Below are positions 38,510 through 48,600 of a stretch of 64,000 bases of DNA, in pieces. Origin of the DNA: an uncultured Acidimicrobiales bacterium (GTDB taxonomy: Bacteria > Actinomycetota > Acidimicrobiia > Acidimicrobiales > UBA10347); NCBI GenBank assembly GCA_937991435.1, contig CALKPY010000023.1, forward strand, positions 1 to 64,000. Direction: 5' to 3'. Made by a program: the position numbers and the translations under genes. The notes below the pieces were generated by a model that worked only from the letters and a program-made list of their open reading frames with translations, did no database searches and was not told the origin of the DNA. Position 1 is the stretch's first letter. Every line of letters starts with the position of its first letter.

Positions 38510-39529
38510 CTACGCGAGAGCGGCACCGACGGTGTTGGTGATGAGTGCGGCGACCGTGTACGGATCAGCGTTGGCCATTGGCCGGCGATCCTCGAGGTAA
38601 CCCTTCTTGTCGACAGCGCACTGCCAAGGAATACGAATCGACGCCCCACGGTCTGAGGTGCCATAGCGGAACTCGGACCAGTGTGCGGTCTCGTGAGCAC
38701 CGGTCAAGCGGTCTTCTTTACCCGCGCCGTAACCAGCCAGGTGTTCCTCTGGTTTGCCCGGGGCACCCATTGCTTCGGCTGCGGCGATCAGAGGCTCCCA
38801 GCCGTCACGCATGGCCTGGGTCGAGAAGTTCGTGTGCATGCCTGCACCGTTCCAGTCGCCCTTCATGGGCTTGGCCGCGATCGATGCGATCACGCCGTAT
38901 TTCTCGCTGAGCAGGTCAAGCAGGTAGCGGGCGATCCAGAGATGATCGCCGACCTCGACGGTTCCGGCTGGTCCGATCTGAAATTCCCACTGTCCGGGCA
39001 TCACCTCGGCATTGGTTCCGCTGATCTTGAGACCAGCCTGCATGCACGCACTCGTGTGCTCTTCGACGAGTTCACGAAATGCCACCCGTCCCGTGCCGAC
39101 GCCGCAGTAGTAGGGACCCTGCGGACCTGGAAATGCTCCATCGGGAAAGCCCGCAGGCCAACCACCGGGAGTCATCAACGTGTATTCCTGCTCGAGTCCG
39201 AACCACATGTCTTGTGCGTTGCCGTAGGCCTCGGCAGCGGCCACCGCATGGATGCGGGTGTTGGTAGGAAGCGGCTCCATCGTCTCTGGCACGTACGTGT
39301 CGCACATCACCAAAATGTCGTTGCCGCCTCGCACCGGGTCAGGGCAGGCGAACTGCGGCTTGAGCACAACATCGCTGTTCTCTCCCGGGGCCTGATTCGT
39401 GCTCGACCCGTCGTAACCCCAGATTCCGGGCTCCGCACCGTCTTCGAGGACTTTCGTTTTTGAGCGGAGACCGGGGTATGGATCCTCGGTTCCGTCGATC
39501 CAGATGTATTCGGCGCGGTACATATGCAC
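38510..39529 (-). CDS. glnII: Glutamine synthetase, type II (eukaryote-like GSII)
   Basis: YIWIDGTEDPYPGLRSKTKVL, IWGYDGSSTNQAPGENSDVVLKP, WFGLEQEYTLM, GAGMHTNFST, DRGASIRIPW; about 340 aa as in GSII. Confidence 0.95.
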   Translation of the reverse strand: MHMYRAEYIWIDGTEDPYPGLRSKTKVLEDGAEPGIWGYDGSSTNQAPGENSDVVLKPQFACPDPVRGGNDILVMCDTYVPETMEPLPTNTRIHAVAAAEAYGNAQDMWFGLEQEYTLMTPGGWPAGFPDGAFPGPQGPYYCGVGTGRVAFRELVEEHTSACMQAGLKISGTNAEVMPGQWEFQIGPAGTVEVGDHLWIARYLLDLLSEKYGVIASIAAKPMKGDWNGAGMHTNFSTQAMRDGWEPLIAAAEAMGAPGKPEEHLAGYGAGKEDRLTGAHETAHWSEFRYGTSDRGASIRIPWQCAVDKKGYLEDRRPMANADPYTVAALITNTVGAALA

Positions 39530-39573
39530 TCCGTTTCACGCGACGTTGATGGTTGCAAATCTAGAGAATGAAT

Positions 39574-39589
39574 GTGAACGCCGTGTTAC
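39574..39589 (-). promoter_or_regulatory. Candidate GlnR-type half-site pair in the glnII/regulator intergenic region
   Basis: Minus strand 5'-GTAAC-ACGGCG-TTCAC-3': two AC-ending 5-mers spaced by 6 nt. Weak match to gTnAC-n6-GaAAC. Confidence 0.25.
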
Positions 39590-39658
39590 GTGATCAGGTT
39601 TGTTTGTGAAAGACCCGCTGTCGTTGCACCATGTCTACATGCAACGATTGGCGGCTCG

Positions 39659-40342
39659 GTGAATCCGCTGCTCGTTTTCCCGGCTTCGTGCCCGCCTGAA
39701 CTCGCGCAGGTTCTCGATCTTGCCGACGTGGTGTGGCAGGCGCACGGAACCGGCGATGCCGCCCGGCAAGCGGCGCCCCCCACCGGATGGGCGGGCGCGA
39801 TCGTGGTCGCCGACCGTGATGCTGAGGGAGCCTGGGCGATGTGTCGCTCACTACGCAAAGACGTGGAGAAGCAGGTTCCGGTGCTGTTGCTGATCAATGG
39901 CCGCCAGATCGACGACCTCGAACTGCGAGACGATCTTTACGACGACTTCTGCCTGACCCCGTTTCACCCTCGGGAACTCGAACGACGCCTATCACACGTC
40001 TTGTGGCGTGCGGGAGTCGGCCCAGGCCGTCACGATCTGATTGAGTACGACGTGCTCGTACTCAATGTCGAGACCTATCAAGCCAGCGTGAAAGGGGTGC
40101 CTCTCGAACTGACGTATATGGAATACGAACTACTCAAGTTTCTCGCGGGGAACCCCGGCAAAGTCTTTACCCGCGAGGTACTCCTTAGCCGCGTGTGGGG
40201 CTATGACTATTTCGGTGGCGCTCGTACCGTCGATGTGCACATTCGCCGTCTGCGAGCCAAACTCGGCGACGAGCATGCTTCGATGATCCAAACGGTGCGT
40301 TCGGTTGGTTATAGCTTTGGCGAAAGTCAGTGGCGGGCGTAG
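39659..40342 (+). CDS. OmpR-family winged-helix regulator, GlnR-like orphan response regulator
   Basis: C-terminal LELTYMEYELLKFLAGNPGKVFTREVLLSRVWGYDYFGGARTVDVHIRRLRAKLG; degenerate receiver domain; divergent from glnII. Start uncertain (GTG 39659). Confidence 0.85.
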   Translation: MNPLLVFPASCPPELAQVLDLADVVWQAHGTGDAARQAAPPTGWAGAIVVADRDAEGAWAMCRSLRKDVEKQVPVLLLINGRQIDDLELRDDLYDDFCLTPFHPRELERRLSHVLWRAGVGPGRHDLIEYDVLVLNVETYQASVKGVPLELTYMEYELLKFLAGNPGKVFTREVLLSRVWGYDYFGGARTVDVHIRRLRAKLGDEHASMIQTVRSVGYSFGESQWRA

Positions 40343-40393
40343 CTCTGCCAAGACTCACGCTTAGCCTCGTCGTAGCCAAACCCGATCTGATCG

Positions 40394-43300
40394 CTAGTCC
40401 TCGGTTCCCAGCACTGCAGGGTCCAAGTACTCAACGACGTTCGAACTTGACACGCCGCATAACTTGCACTCAAGAATCGCTTCGCTGCGAATGCTTGCAT
40501 GGTGACTCAAGACTTCGTGCTGAAGCACAGCCGCATGCACCTGGGCGCAACTCTTCTTCTTGTGACACACGGTGGACCCCGTATTTGGGGGCGCGTCGTC
40601 ATTTGGCGTCGCGTCGACCGGCGGCGGGTTGTTATCGACCGGAGTCACGCAGTCGGGGCTGCCTGCAAGCTGCCAGGCAAACTCAGAAGCGAGGGCCACG
40701 GCCTGGAACCGGGGCAGGTCGAGCGCGAGCATTGCTGCTGTGGTGTCCCAAGGTGCTACCTCAGCGGCGTAGTCACTCGTGCTGAACAGCAGGACAAACC
40801 CTGCCGCGATTGCCGTGGCACCGGAGCAGATCGCTCCGTCGTCTGCCTGGGCGAATACGCCCCGTGCGATGTGTTCAATGTCGTCGACCCGATAATGAGG
40901 ATCGAAGTTCCAACGTCGCACAACGATTTCTTCATGCAGCAGGTCGAGCATTGCCGCTGACGGCGCATTGCTGTTCGCGACAGAATTGCCGGTATAGGCG
41001 ACGGCGGCTTCGATTGCAGAGCGAACCTGCGCAGGCGTTTCCCAGTCGTCGTCAAAGCTCTCAAGCACGTTCTCGTGAATTGCACCCCACGCCATCAGCG
41101 GTGGTGCCAATGCCTGCCCCGATAGGAATGCATCGAGCGCCAGGGCAAGGCCTTGGTTGCATTCAGCCAGGCTCAAGAGACCCTGGACCGCGCTCGAAAC
41201 AGCGGCATGGTCAACGCCGACGGCCAACGATTCTGCGGGCCCAACCAGCACGACGTTCGAGGCATAGTGCGCATTGGTGGCGTGTAACCAGGCGAGCTGA
41301 TAACTGTCGTCGCAGGCTGTCGTCGACACGACCTCAAGTTGCGGGTATCGATCCGCGATCAATCTGCTCATCTCAGCCGATGCAACAGCAGCTGCGGATC
41401 GGGCTATCCGAGCACTCTCGCGGCCGCGGACTGCAAGCTGGTTCAGCAGGTTTTCACCGAATCCGTTTACCAGGTCATAGGTGCCAAGGGCTTCGCAGAG
41501 TTCCATCCATGCACTGTCATCAATCGAGATTGTGTAGTCGATGTAATCGTGGGTGTAGACGACAGATTCCGGAATGTTGACCACAGATGCGTAGTTCAGG
41601 TCGATCTGAATGTCGTCGAAGGTCTCGGCGTAGTAGTCGTGCATGTCAGCCGGCGAGAAGTCTTCCCAAAGATGGCCGACAGCCTGATAGTCGGCTTGTT
41701 CAGAGACAAACGTCCCGTAGCCACTCGACTCTGCGTTGCCGTAGGTTCCAGACACATCCACCTGCATCTGGCAGGCATTGATACTGGCTGCCGCGGCTTG
41801 AAGCGAATCTGCAACATCGACGGCGAGTCCGTGAGACTCGAGCGCTTGCACTGCAGCCATACGCGCCGCGACCTCCATGTCGTGCACAAATCCCGGCTGT
41901 TGCGCTACTCCAGTTGGCAGTCCAAGAGATTCGAGCAGATCAAGCATCCATTTTGTCTGTGCCGCCGCCAAGGAAGCGCTGTATCCACTATCGGCAATGT
42001 TCGCAGGCACAGCCTGCGCCGCGAACGACCCGAGATCAGACAGAGCCTGACCCTTGATATCGGCGGCTGCGTCTCGGTACAGATCGTTCCAAGTCTCATC
42101 AAGAAGTGCCTGGACCTCGCTGCTCCACTCCGCCGGCGCAAAGTCCGTGACCTCAAGGTCAGCGACTTCGACGAAGAACTCCGCTTCGTCGAAGACGGCG
42201 TTCATATCTCCGTCGTGAATCGCAATCCACTGTTCGCTCATGCTCGAGGTATCGACATCGGTCGCTGATTCGAGCACCACTTCTGGCTCGAGAAGAAAGT
42301 CGTCGCCCGCACTCGCGGTGATGTACTGAAATTGCAGATTGCGCTGATCCTGCTCCAGTTGCATTTGTGCATCGATCGCTGATTGTGGGACATAACCGGG
42401 GCCTGGACCCAACATCTGAATTCCGTCAAGAAGCTCGTCCGACAGGATTCCAGACAATTCGCTCGCCTCGATCGAAGGAAGCATTGCGAAGTAGTCATCG
42501 ACGATCGCCGTCGTGAGGGGAAGCCCACTGGCCATGAGGTCGTCGAGAAGGTCGGACCACGTGTTGTTTGCCAAGTTCACATTGGCGAGCCCGTGCGCTT
42601 CGAGCTGGGCAAGCAGCGTCGAACTCGCCCCCGGAAGAATCTCGTTGAGGGGCGGCACGACAAGACCAGTACCGCCCGGTATTGCCGTTCCATTTGACGG
42701 GAGTCCGCCCGCCGGTGGTTGGCCCGGAATGTATCCAGCAGGCGGAGTTGCGCCGTTGTAGTCGTATCCGGGGTACGGCATCAGCTTCCAGAATGCGTCG
42801 ATCACATGGGGAGTTCCATCGGGCTCGATGAACCAGGAACGAAGGTCAACCCCAGGAGAAAACCAGCTGTTTTTCGCATGCACACCAAGCAGCAAACGGG
42901 CCTCGTCGGACATTACGGGAACGTCATATGGCGATGTGATCTCGACGATCGAATTCATCGAGGAACCGTCGATGAGAAACACATTCGACAAGAGCTCCGA
43001 ACGTTCAAACGCAATGTACTTTGGCTTGATGCTGGGCGTACTCGGGTCGTAAATCACTGCAATCACGTCGAGCTCGAAGCCGCCGTCCCAGATATCAGAG
43101 CCGAGACCTGGGGGCACAAACATTGGGGTGGCTTGGCGGCCGAGATGGCTGTCGACAGGATTCAAAAACATCATCTGGCTACCACTACCTGTCGGCACCA
43201 AATGCTCAGCACCAAGCGACGGCGGATCAAAGCCGTTCAGCAAGTAGAACTGGTCGCGCCCCGCATCGCCAGAGGTTGCGTCGAACACGGGTTGCTCCGT

Positions 43301-43546
43301 TTGAACAACCGCCCACACGGCGGCCCAGTCGGTGTCATCAGATTCCTGATCAAAGTCCTGAATGTTGAAGCCGTAAAAGTTCAGAAGATCGTCCCACCAG
43401 GCGTAGTGGGTCCACCAAGGGTCGTCGCTCGATTGGGCGTGGGCATCTCGCGCTTCGAGTCCCGGGATAAGAAACGATGCTCCCATCATCATGATGAGAG
43501 CGACAGCGACCGACCTCAACGCCAAGAAACGATTCGAATTCAGCAT
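40394..43546 (-). CDS. Large secreted protein of unknown function (1050 aa)
   Basis: Signal peptide-like FLALRSVAVALIMMMGASFLIPGLEARDAHAQ; no recognised domain; Cys/His-rich tail TVCHKKKSCAQVHAAVLQHEVLSHHASIRSEAILECKLC. Confidence 0.8.
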   Translation of the reverse strand: MLNSNRFLALRSVAVALIMMMGASFLIPGLEARDAHAQSSDDPWWTHYAWWDDLLNFYGFNIQDFDQESDDTDWAAVWAVVQTEQPVFDATSGDAGRDQFYLLNGFDPPSLGAEHLVPTGSGSQMMFLNPVDSHLGRQATPMFVPPGLGSDIWDGGFELDVIAVIYDPSTPSIKPKYIAFERSELLSNVFLIDGSSMNSIVEITSPYDVPVMSDEARLLLGVHAKNSWFSPGVDLRSWFIEPDGTPHVIDAFWKLMPYPGYDYNGATPPAGYIPGQPPAGGLPSNGTAIPGGTGLVVPPLNEILPGASSTLLAQLEAHGLANVNLANNTWSDLLDDLMASGLPLTTAIVDDYFAMLPSIEASELSGILSDELLDGIQMLGPGPGYVPQSAIDAQMQLEQDQRNLQFQYITASAGDDFLLEPEVVLESATDVDTSSMSEQWIAIHDGDMNAVFDEAEFFVEVADLEVTDFAPAEWSSEVQALLDETWNDLYRDAAADIKGQALSDLGSFAAQAVPANIADSGYSASLAAAQTKWMLDLLESLGLPTGVAQQPGFVHDMEVAARMAAVQALESHGLAVDVADSLQAAAASINACQMQVDVSGTYGNAESSGYGTFVSEQADYQAVGHLWEDFSPADMHDYYAETFDDIQIDLNYASVVNIPESVVYTHDYIDYTISIDDSAWMELCEALGTYDLVNGFGENLLNQLAVRGRESARIARSAAAVASAEMSRLIADRYPQLEVVSTTACDDSYQLAWLHATNAHYASNVVLVGPAESLAVGVDHAAVSSAVQGLLSLAECNQGLALALDAFLSGQALAPPLMAWGAIHENVLESFDDDWETPAQVRSAIEAAVAYTGNSVANSNAPSAAMLDLLHEEIVVRRWNFDPHYRVDDIEHIARGVFAQADDGAICSGATAIAAGFVLLFSTSDYAAEVAPWDTTAAMLALDLPRFQAVALASEFAWQLAGSPDCVTPVDNNPPPVDATPNDDAPPNTGSTVCHKKKSCAQVHAAVLQHEVLSHHASIRSEAILECKLCGVSSSNVVEYLDPAVLGTED

Positions 43547-43717
43547 CAGTTTTCCTCTTTACACGGAAGTCGTCAACGTTGACCTCGTCACGGTCACAAC
43601 TCGACAACTGTAACGATGCGCACACAATGCCACTTCGCTGAATTGGGGGATCCGAGAGTGACGATTGGCTCGGAGTTAGTGCCCAATAAACACGAGATAG
43701 GAATGCAACACTGAACC

Positions 43718-45619
43718 ATGGGAGCGGTGGGAACAGCATTGCTGATCGCAGCTCTCGTGTGCTGCGTTCTTGCGCTGGCGACGGTCGCGATCGAATCTCG
43801 GCAAGGTCGACTAGCAATGGTGGCAGCTGCCATAGCGCTTGCGGCATCGTCGCTGTGTCTTGCCTGGGCACTCGTCGATCAGCACCTAGAGCTCGTCTAC
43901 GTCGCCACTCAGTCGCGGCGCGGCACCTCAGTGTGGTTCCGCATTTCGGGCCTATGGGGCGGCGCCGAAGGTTCTCTACTGCTCTTCACATCGATGCTCG
44001 CGGCTGTCGGGGCCTGGTGCGGCTTGCACAGCGGCAAGCCGGCGGCCGTTGCGACGGCCGCCACGTTTGTCGGCGGGCATTCGCTCACCGTTTTGCTGTT
44101 CGCCAATCCATTCGCGGAGCTCGCGATTCCGGCCATCGACGGCAGCGGATTAACTCCCATTCTTGAACACGAATCCATGCTCTGGCACCCGCCCATCTTG
44201 TACGCCGGTCTCGTGGCCAGCTTCGGCCTATTCCTATCCGGTGGCACTCGGTGGTTACACGCCACCTTCGCCTTGACAACAGTTGGCCTCGCAACCGGAT
44301 CCCATTGGGCGTGGGCCGAGCTCGGATGGGGCGGATACTGGGGCTGGGACCCCGTCGAGAACACGGTTCTCATCGTGTGGTTCGCCACCATTATTCAGCT
44401 GCACCTTCGACACCTCGCAACCTCACAAGCCGTGCAGGTGACCGGTCAAACGTTGCCTTTCATCGCCGTGCTATCCGGCTCGGTTCTGACCCGATCTGGC
44501 GGGCTGTCGTCGGTGCACGCATTTGCCGAGTCAGATTCGTTGGCCGTCATGCTTGGAATACTCTGCGCTGGGGCCGTCGCAATCGTCGTCTGGCGATGTC
44601 GCCGCGTTCGCAAAAGCACGAACGCTCTTGATTGGCGCGACGTTCGGTGGATGGCAGTCACCGCCGTGTTCTTCGCCCTCGTTGTCGTACTGCTCGGCGT
44701 CGTCTGGCCCATGGTCGCACCAAATGACCCTGTTGTCGGCGGTCAATATTTCGCCCGAATCCTCGCTCCGTTGGCAACTGCCGCGCTCGCCGCCACGGCT
44801 TGGTCAGGCACCAGGTGGAGACAATCTGTGAATCTGAGTGCAGTGGCGGTAGCCGCGGCGTTTGGTGCCGTCAGTGCCTGGTGGGCCATCGGCGCCGGAA
44901 TTTTTGCGCTTGCGATCGGAGCCGCAGCTGGGCCGGCGGTGCTCACGATTATTCGCCAGGCGCGCTGGCGGCGGCCGCCAGCGATGCTTCTTGGACATCT
45001 TGGTTTACTACTACTGCTGGTGGGTGTCGCAGGGACAGCCAATGCGCAACGAAGCCGGCCCGTTCTCGCCGTGGGTGAATCCGTTACGGTCGCCGACTAC
45101 CGATTCGAACTCAACGATGTCACAACAGACATCGGTCCACGAACAGCGAGCCGTCAAATAGTTGCCGTTGTCACCATCACTGCTCCGAACGGTTCTTCTC
45201 AACAAGTCCGACCCGCGCTTGTGAGTTATGCACGTGAAGGGGTTGTGCTGCCTGAAGTTGCCACCGTCTCGACCTTGCGACGCGAGGTGCAAGTCTTTGT
45301 TCAAGTAGCGACACGCGACGGACTCACGTCGCTGTCAATCAGCGTGACCCCGCTTCTGAATCTGGTGTGGCTGGGTGCCGCCGTACTCGCGCTGGCGGGT
45401 TGCGTCGGATTCGCTCAATCGCGCTCTCCACGGCGGCGTTTTGATTCCAAGAGCGCGTCGAGCGGTGACGAGGGCGACTTGGCAGCGTCGGGATCCGCGG
45501 GTGGTGCTGGCATCTCGTCGAACGACGCTGGAGCATCATCGTTCGACGTAGTCACTGGTGTCGAACCCGGGTCAATAGTTGCAGCCGGCGTACCGGCCGA
45601 CATCGAGCGCTCAGGTTGA
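43718..45619 (+). CDS. CcmF/NrfE-like cytochrome c-type biogenesis (heme lyase) protein
   Basis: HESMLWHPPILYAGLVASFGLF, HWAWAELGWGGYWGWDPVENTVLIVWF (WWD-type motif), VLSGSVLTRSGGLSSVHAFAES; many TM helices. Confidence 0.88.
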   Translation: MGAVGTALLIAALVCCVLALATVAIESRQGRLAMVAAAIALAASSLCLAWALVDQHLELVYVATQSRRGTSVWFRISGLWGGAEGSLLLFTSMLAAVGAWCGLHSGKPAAVATAATFVGGHSLTVLLFANPFAELAIPAIDGSGLTPILEHESMLWHPPILYAGLVASFGLFLSGGTRWLHATFALTTVGLATGSHWAWAELGWGGYWGWDPVENTVLIVWFATIIQLHLRHLATSQAVQVTGQTLPFIAVLSGSVLTRSGGLSSVHAFAESDSLAVMLGILCAGAVAIVVWRCRRVRKSTNALDWRDVRWMAVTAVFFALVVVLLGVVWPMVAPNDPVVGGQYFARILAPLATAALAATAWSGTRWRQSVNLSAVAVAAAFGAVSAWWAIGAGIFALAIGAAAGPAVLTIIRQARWRRPPAMLLGHLGLLLLLVGVAGTANAQRSRPVLAVGESVTVADYRFELNDVTTDIGPRTASRQIVAVVTITAPNGSSQQVRPALVSYAREGVVLPEVATVSTLRREVQVFVQVATRDGLTSLSISVTPLLNLVWLGAAVLALAGCVGFAQSRSPRRRFDSKSASSGDEGDLAASGSAGGAGISSNDAGASSFDVVTGVEPGSIVAAGVPADIERSG

Positions 45620-48600
45620 CCGCCGTCGCTCAGCGGCTGCTGTTGTGAGACTGCCGTCGGCGTTACCGCACGAGAACCCTTGCGACGCGGGCTCACCCGT
45701 GACAGCACAACAGCGAGCGGCCACAGGACCACGGCGAGCAGCAGCAGCCACGGCACAAGGCTGAAGCGGCTGACGCCGGCGATGAGGTCACCTCTGTCAA
45801 ACGCAGCAGCCGGTTCAATACCGATTCGGCCACCAGTCGCTCGTGCCACAGCATCTGCGAGCTCGGGGTCCGCGGCACCAATGCGGTACTCATCGCTGTA
45901 ACTTCGACTAGTGAGCGCAGCTCCGTTGATCGTGGCGTCGCCGCTGCCGACCGATGAACCAACGGCGTAAATGCCAGCTTCCTCGACTCGGATCTCCGCG
46001 GCGAACGTCGTGTCGCTGATGCGGTCAAGCAACACTTCTTTCGCTCCACCTGACGGAGTGGTCACGCGTACTCGCCCGGCAGCATCATCGGCGAAGGCTC
46101 CGACTGCGTCGACCTCGATGCGCATCGTGTCACCGGCGACGGTCGCCGATGTCACCACATCGGGGTCGCTGGCCGGGAAGGTATCGCGAACCACGCGAGC
46201 CCAAAAGTCGACATAGCCGTCCCACGATGCCCACCGTTGCGACCATCGATCCGAGGCGTCACTGGTCCACGCGGTCGATTGGCCAAGACCAACCTGCCAC
46301 GTGGCCAGTAACGGATCTGCATCAGGTCCAATGCGCAGCAAGGTGCGAGCAGTTGGCTTCGACGTTGTCGCTACATAACCGAGCAGCGCCGGCGATTCGG
46401 TCAGGCCCGCCACAACCTCTTCGCGCGATGTGATCTGCGGGAAGAACTCTCCCTCGTTAACAAAGTCGCGCGAAGCCAACAGTGCCTCTTCGAGAATCAA
46501 CTCAGGTATGCGATTGAGGTTTCGACCTTCGTAGAAGCGTCCGCCGCCGGCTTCGGCAATTTGGCGGAGATCGTCGGCGGCTCCTTCACCAGTGGCGATC
46601 ACCGAGACGGTGATGCCTTCGTCAAACAGTGACGCGGCGTCGCCCGCAGCGTCTTCAAGATCGCCGGGCTCGGTGAAGCCATCGCTAAACAAAATGATGT
46701 GTTTCAGTACCGCATTGCTCTCTCGGAGCTGTTCGGCTGAAGTCTCGAGCGTGGTGCGAATATCGGTTCCACCTTGAGGGTTCAACGACCCGAGGGCATC
46801 ATTGACAACGTCGACTCCGGGTGACGATTGCAGGTCGATGACCCACCGGTCGCTGTCGTCAAAGCTGACGATGCCGACTTCATCGCTACCACCCAGGGCG
46901 GAGATCGTGCGTGCAGCCGCCGCACGGGCGACATCGGTCTTGTTCACCCCGCCGTTGGTTCGCATGCCAGCCCCTTGACCATCTGCACAGTGACACGTGC
47001 CCATCGATCCGCTTGTGTCAATGGCCAACACCTCGGCCACTGTTTGACGCCGCTGCGGGTCGAGCACGTCGCTGACAACCGGCAACAGCTCCTCAAGATC
47101 GCTCGTCAGATAGCCGCCCAGCCCGTACGAATCGGTGCCACCGACGGTGACTAATCCGCGACCGGTATCACGAACTGCCCCAGCCAGTGCTTGTGTCTGA
47201 CCATCGGTCAGATCGAACCGCTCGACGTCGACCAACACGATCGCTTCGAACTCAGCCAACTCTTCGATGGTGGTAATGCCCACTGGGCTGTCGACGGTCA
47301 CGCTGATGTCCGCGGCTTCAAGCGCCGCTGCGAGTGTGGAACCGCCGCCCGGGGTTCCCTCGATCAACAAAACCCCTGCAGCAGATCGCACGAGCACGGG
47401 GGCTACGGCGGTGTTGTTTTGCTCAACCACGTCGCCCGATGCCTGGACCTCGACTTCATAGCGCTGGACACCGGTGCCAGGGTTGGAATCAACAAACCGA
47501 ACCGTCGCCTGGCCATTTTCGACCGCTGCGGTTCGCGAGTCAATGCGCTCACCGTCGCGCAGCAGCGATACGACCACCTCGTCGACGCCTTCGACCCCAA
47601 CGGTCGCGACGACAGGGATTGCCTCGCCCTCACGAACCGTGCCAGGCACGTCGATACCAAGCAAGGCAGCGTCGGTTCCTGTGGCGGATCCAATAATCAC
47701 CGTGTCAACAGCGATACCTGCGTCGCCGATTCGCTGAGCCTCGCCGAGCGCATCGCCTGTCGTTGGTCGTCCATCGGTGACCAGCACCAATCGCCGCCGC
47801 GCGTCTGACGGCAACAGGGCCGCCCCTAGACGCATTGCTGCTGACAGGTCGGTGCGGGCTGGGTCGATCACAACACGTGGAGTGCCCAAGTTCAATTCGC
47901 TCTGAACCAGCGACTCGATGCGAGCATCGCCACCGAACAAAACGACGCCAGCAACCGAATCCTTGGGCACATCGACAAGGGCATCACGGACCCAATCGGC
48001 GGCCGCGCTACGCCCCTGCGAGCCAAGCGAGTCAGAAGCGTCAAGCAAGAACACGGTGGCTACCCGGTCAGCCTGGCGGTCAAATCCCGGATTCAACAGA
48101 ATCAGCGCGAGAGCCGCGGCAACAAGCGCTCGTAGTACCCACGACAGCCGCCATTGCTTGGCAGACACGCCCACGCGGCGTCGAGCAAGCAGGAACTCGA
48201 GCACGAGAAGCACCAACCCACCTAGGATCAGCCACGGCCGAAATGAGCGAGCGTTTTGTGGTGGATCTTCACCTGGCCGAGCAACACGCAATTCACTCGG
48301 AATAGCCGAAGCTGGTGACAGCGCTGACTCGGCCGTGTCCGGGTTGACGGCCACTTGTTGCGACGGTCGACCTTCGCTGGCGATCGTCCAAAACCCAGGT
48401 AGTTCCGCAACCGGGCCGAGGCCACCCGCTGGTATCTCTACCGTGCGATCAAACGGGTCGGTGATCAACGTACGTGGGCCAGAGCCGTTGACGCGATCTC
48501 CAACAACAAGGTCGGTTGGCGGCAGCGCCGATCCACCCAACTCCGCGACGACACGATCGAGCAAGATGGGGAAGCCGACCTGCAGCGGAAGATTCGATTG

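Noticed and set aside
42719-43582. 287-aa plus-strand ORF
   Set aside because: Antisense to the N-terminal half of the 1050-aa secreted protein, whose signal peptide supports the minus strand.
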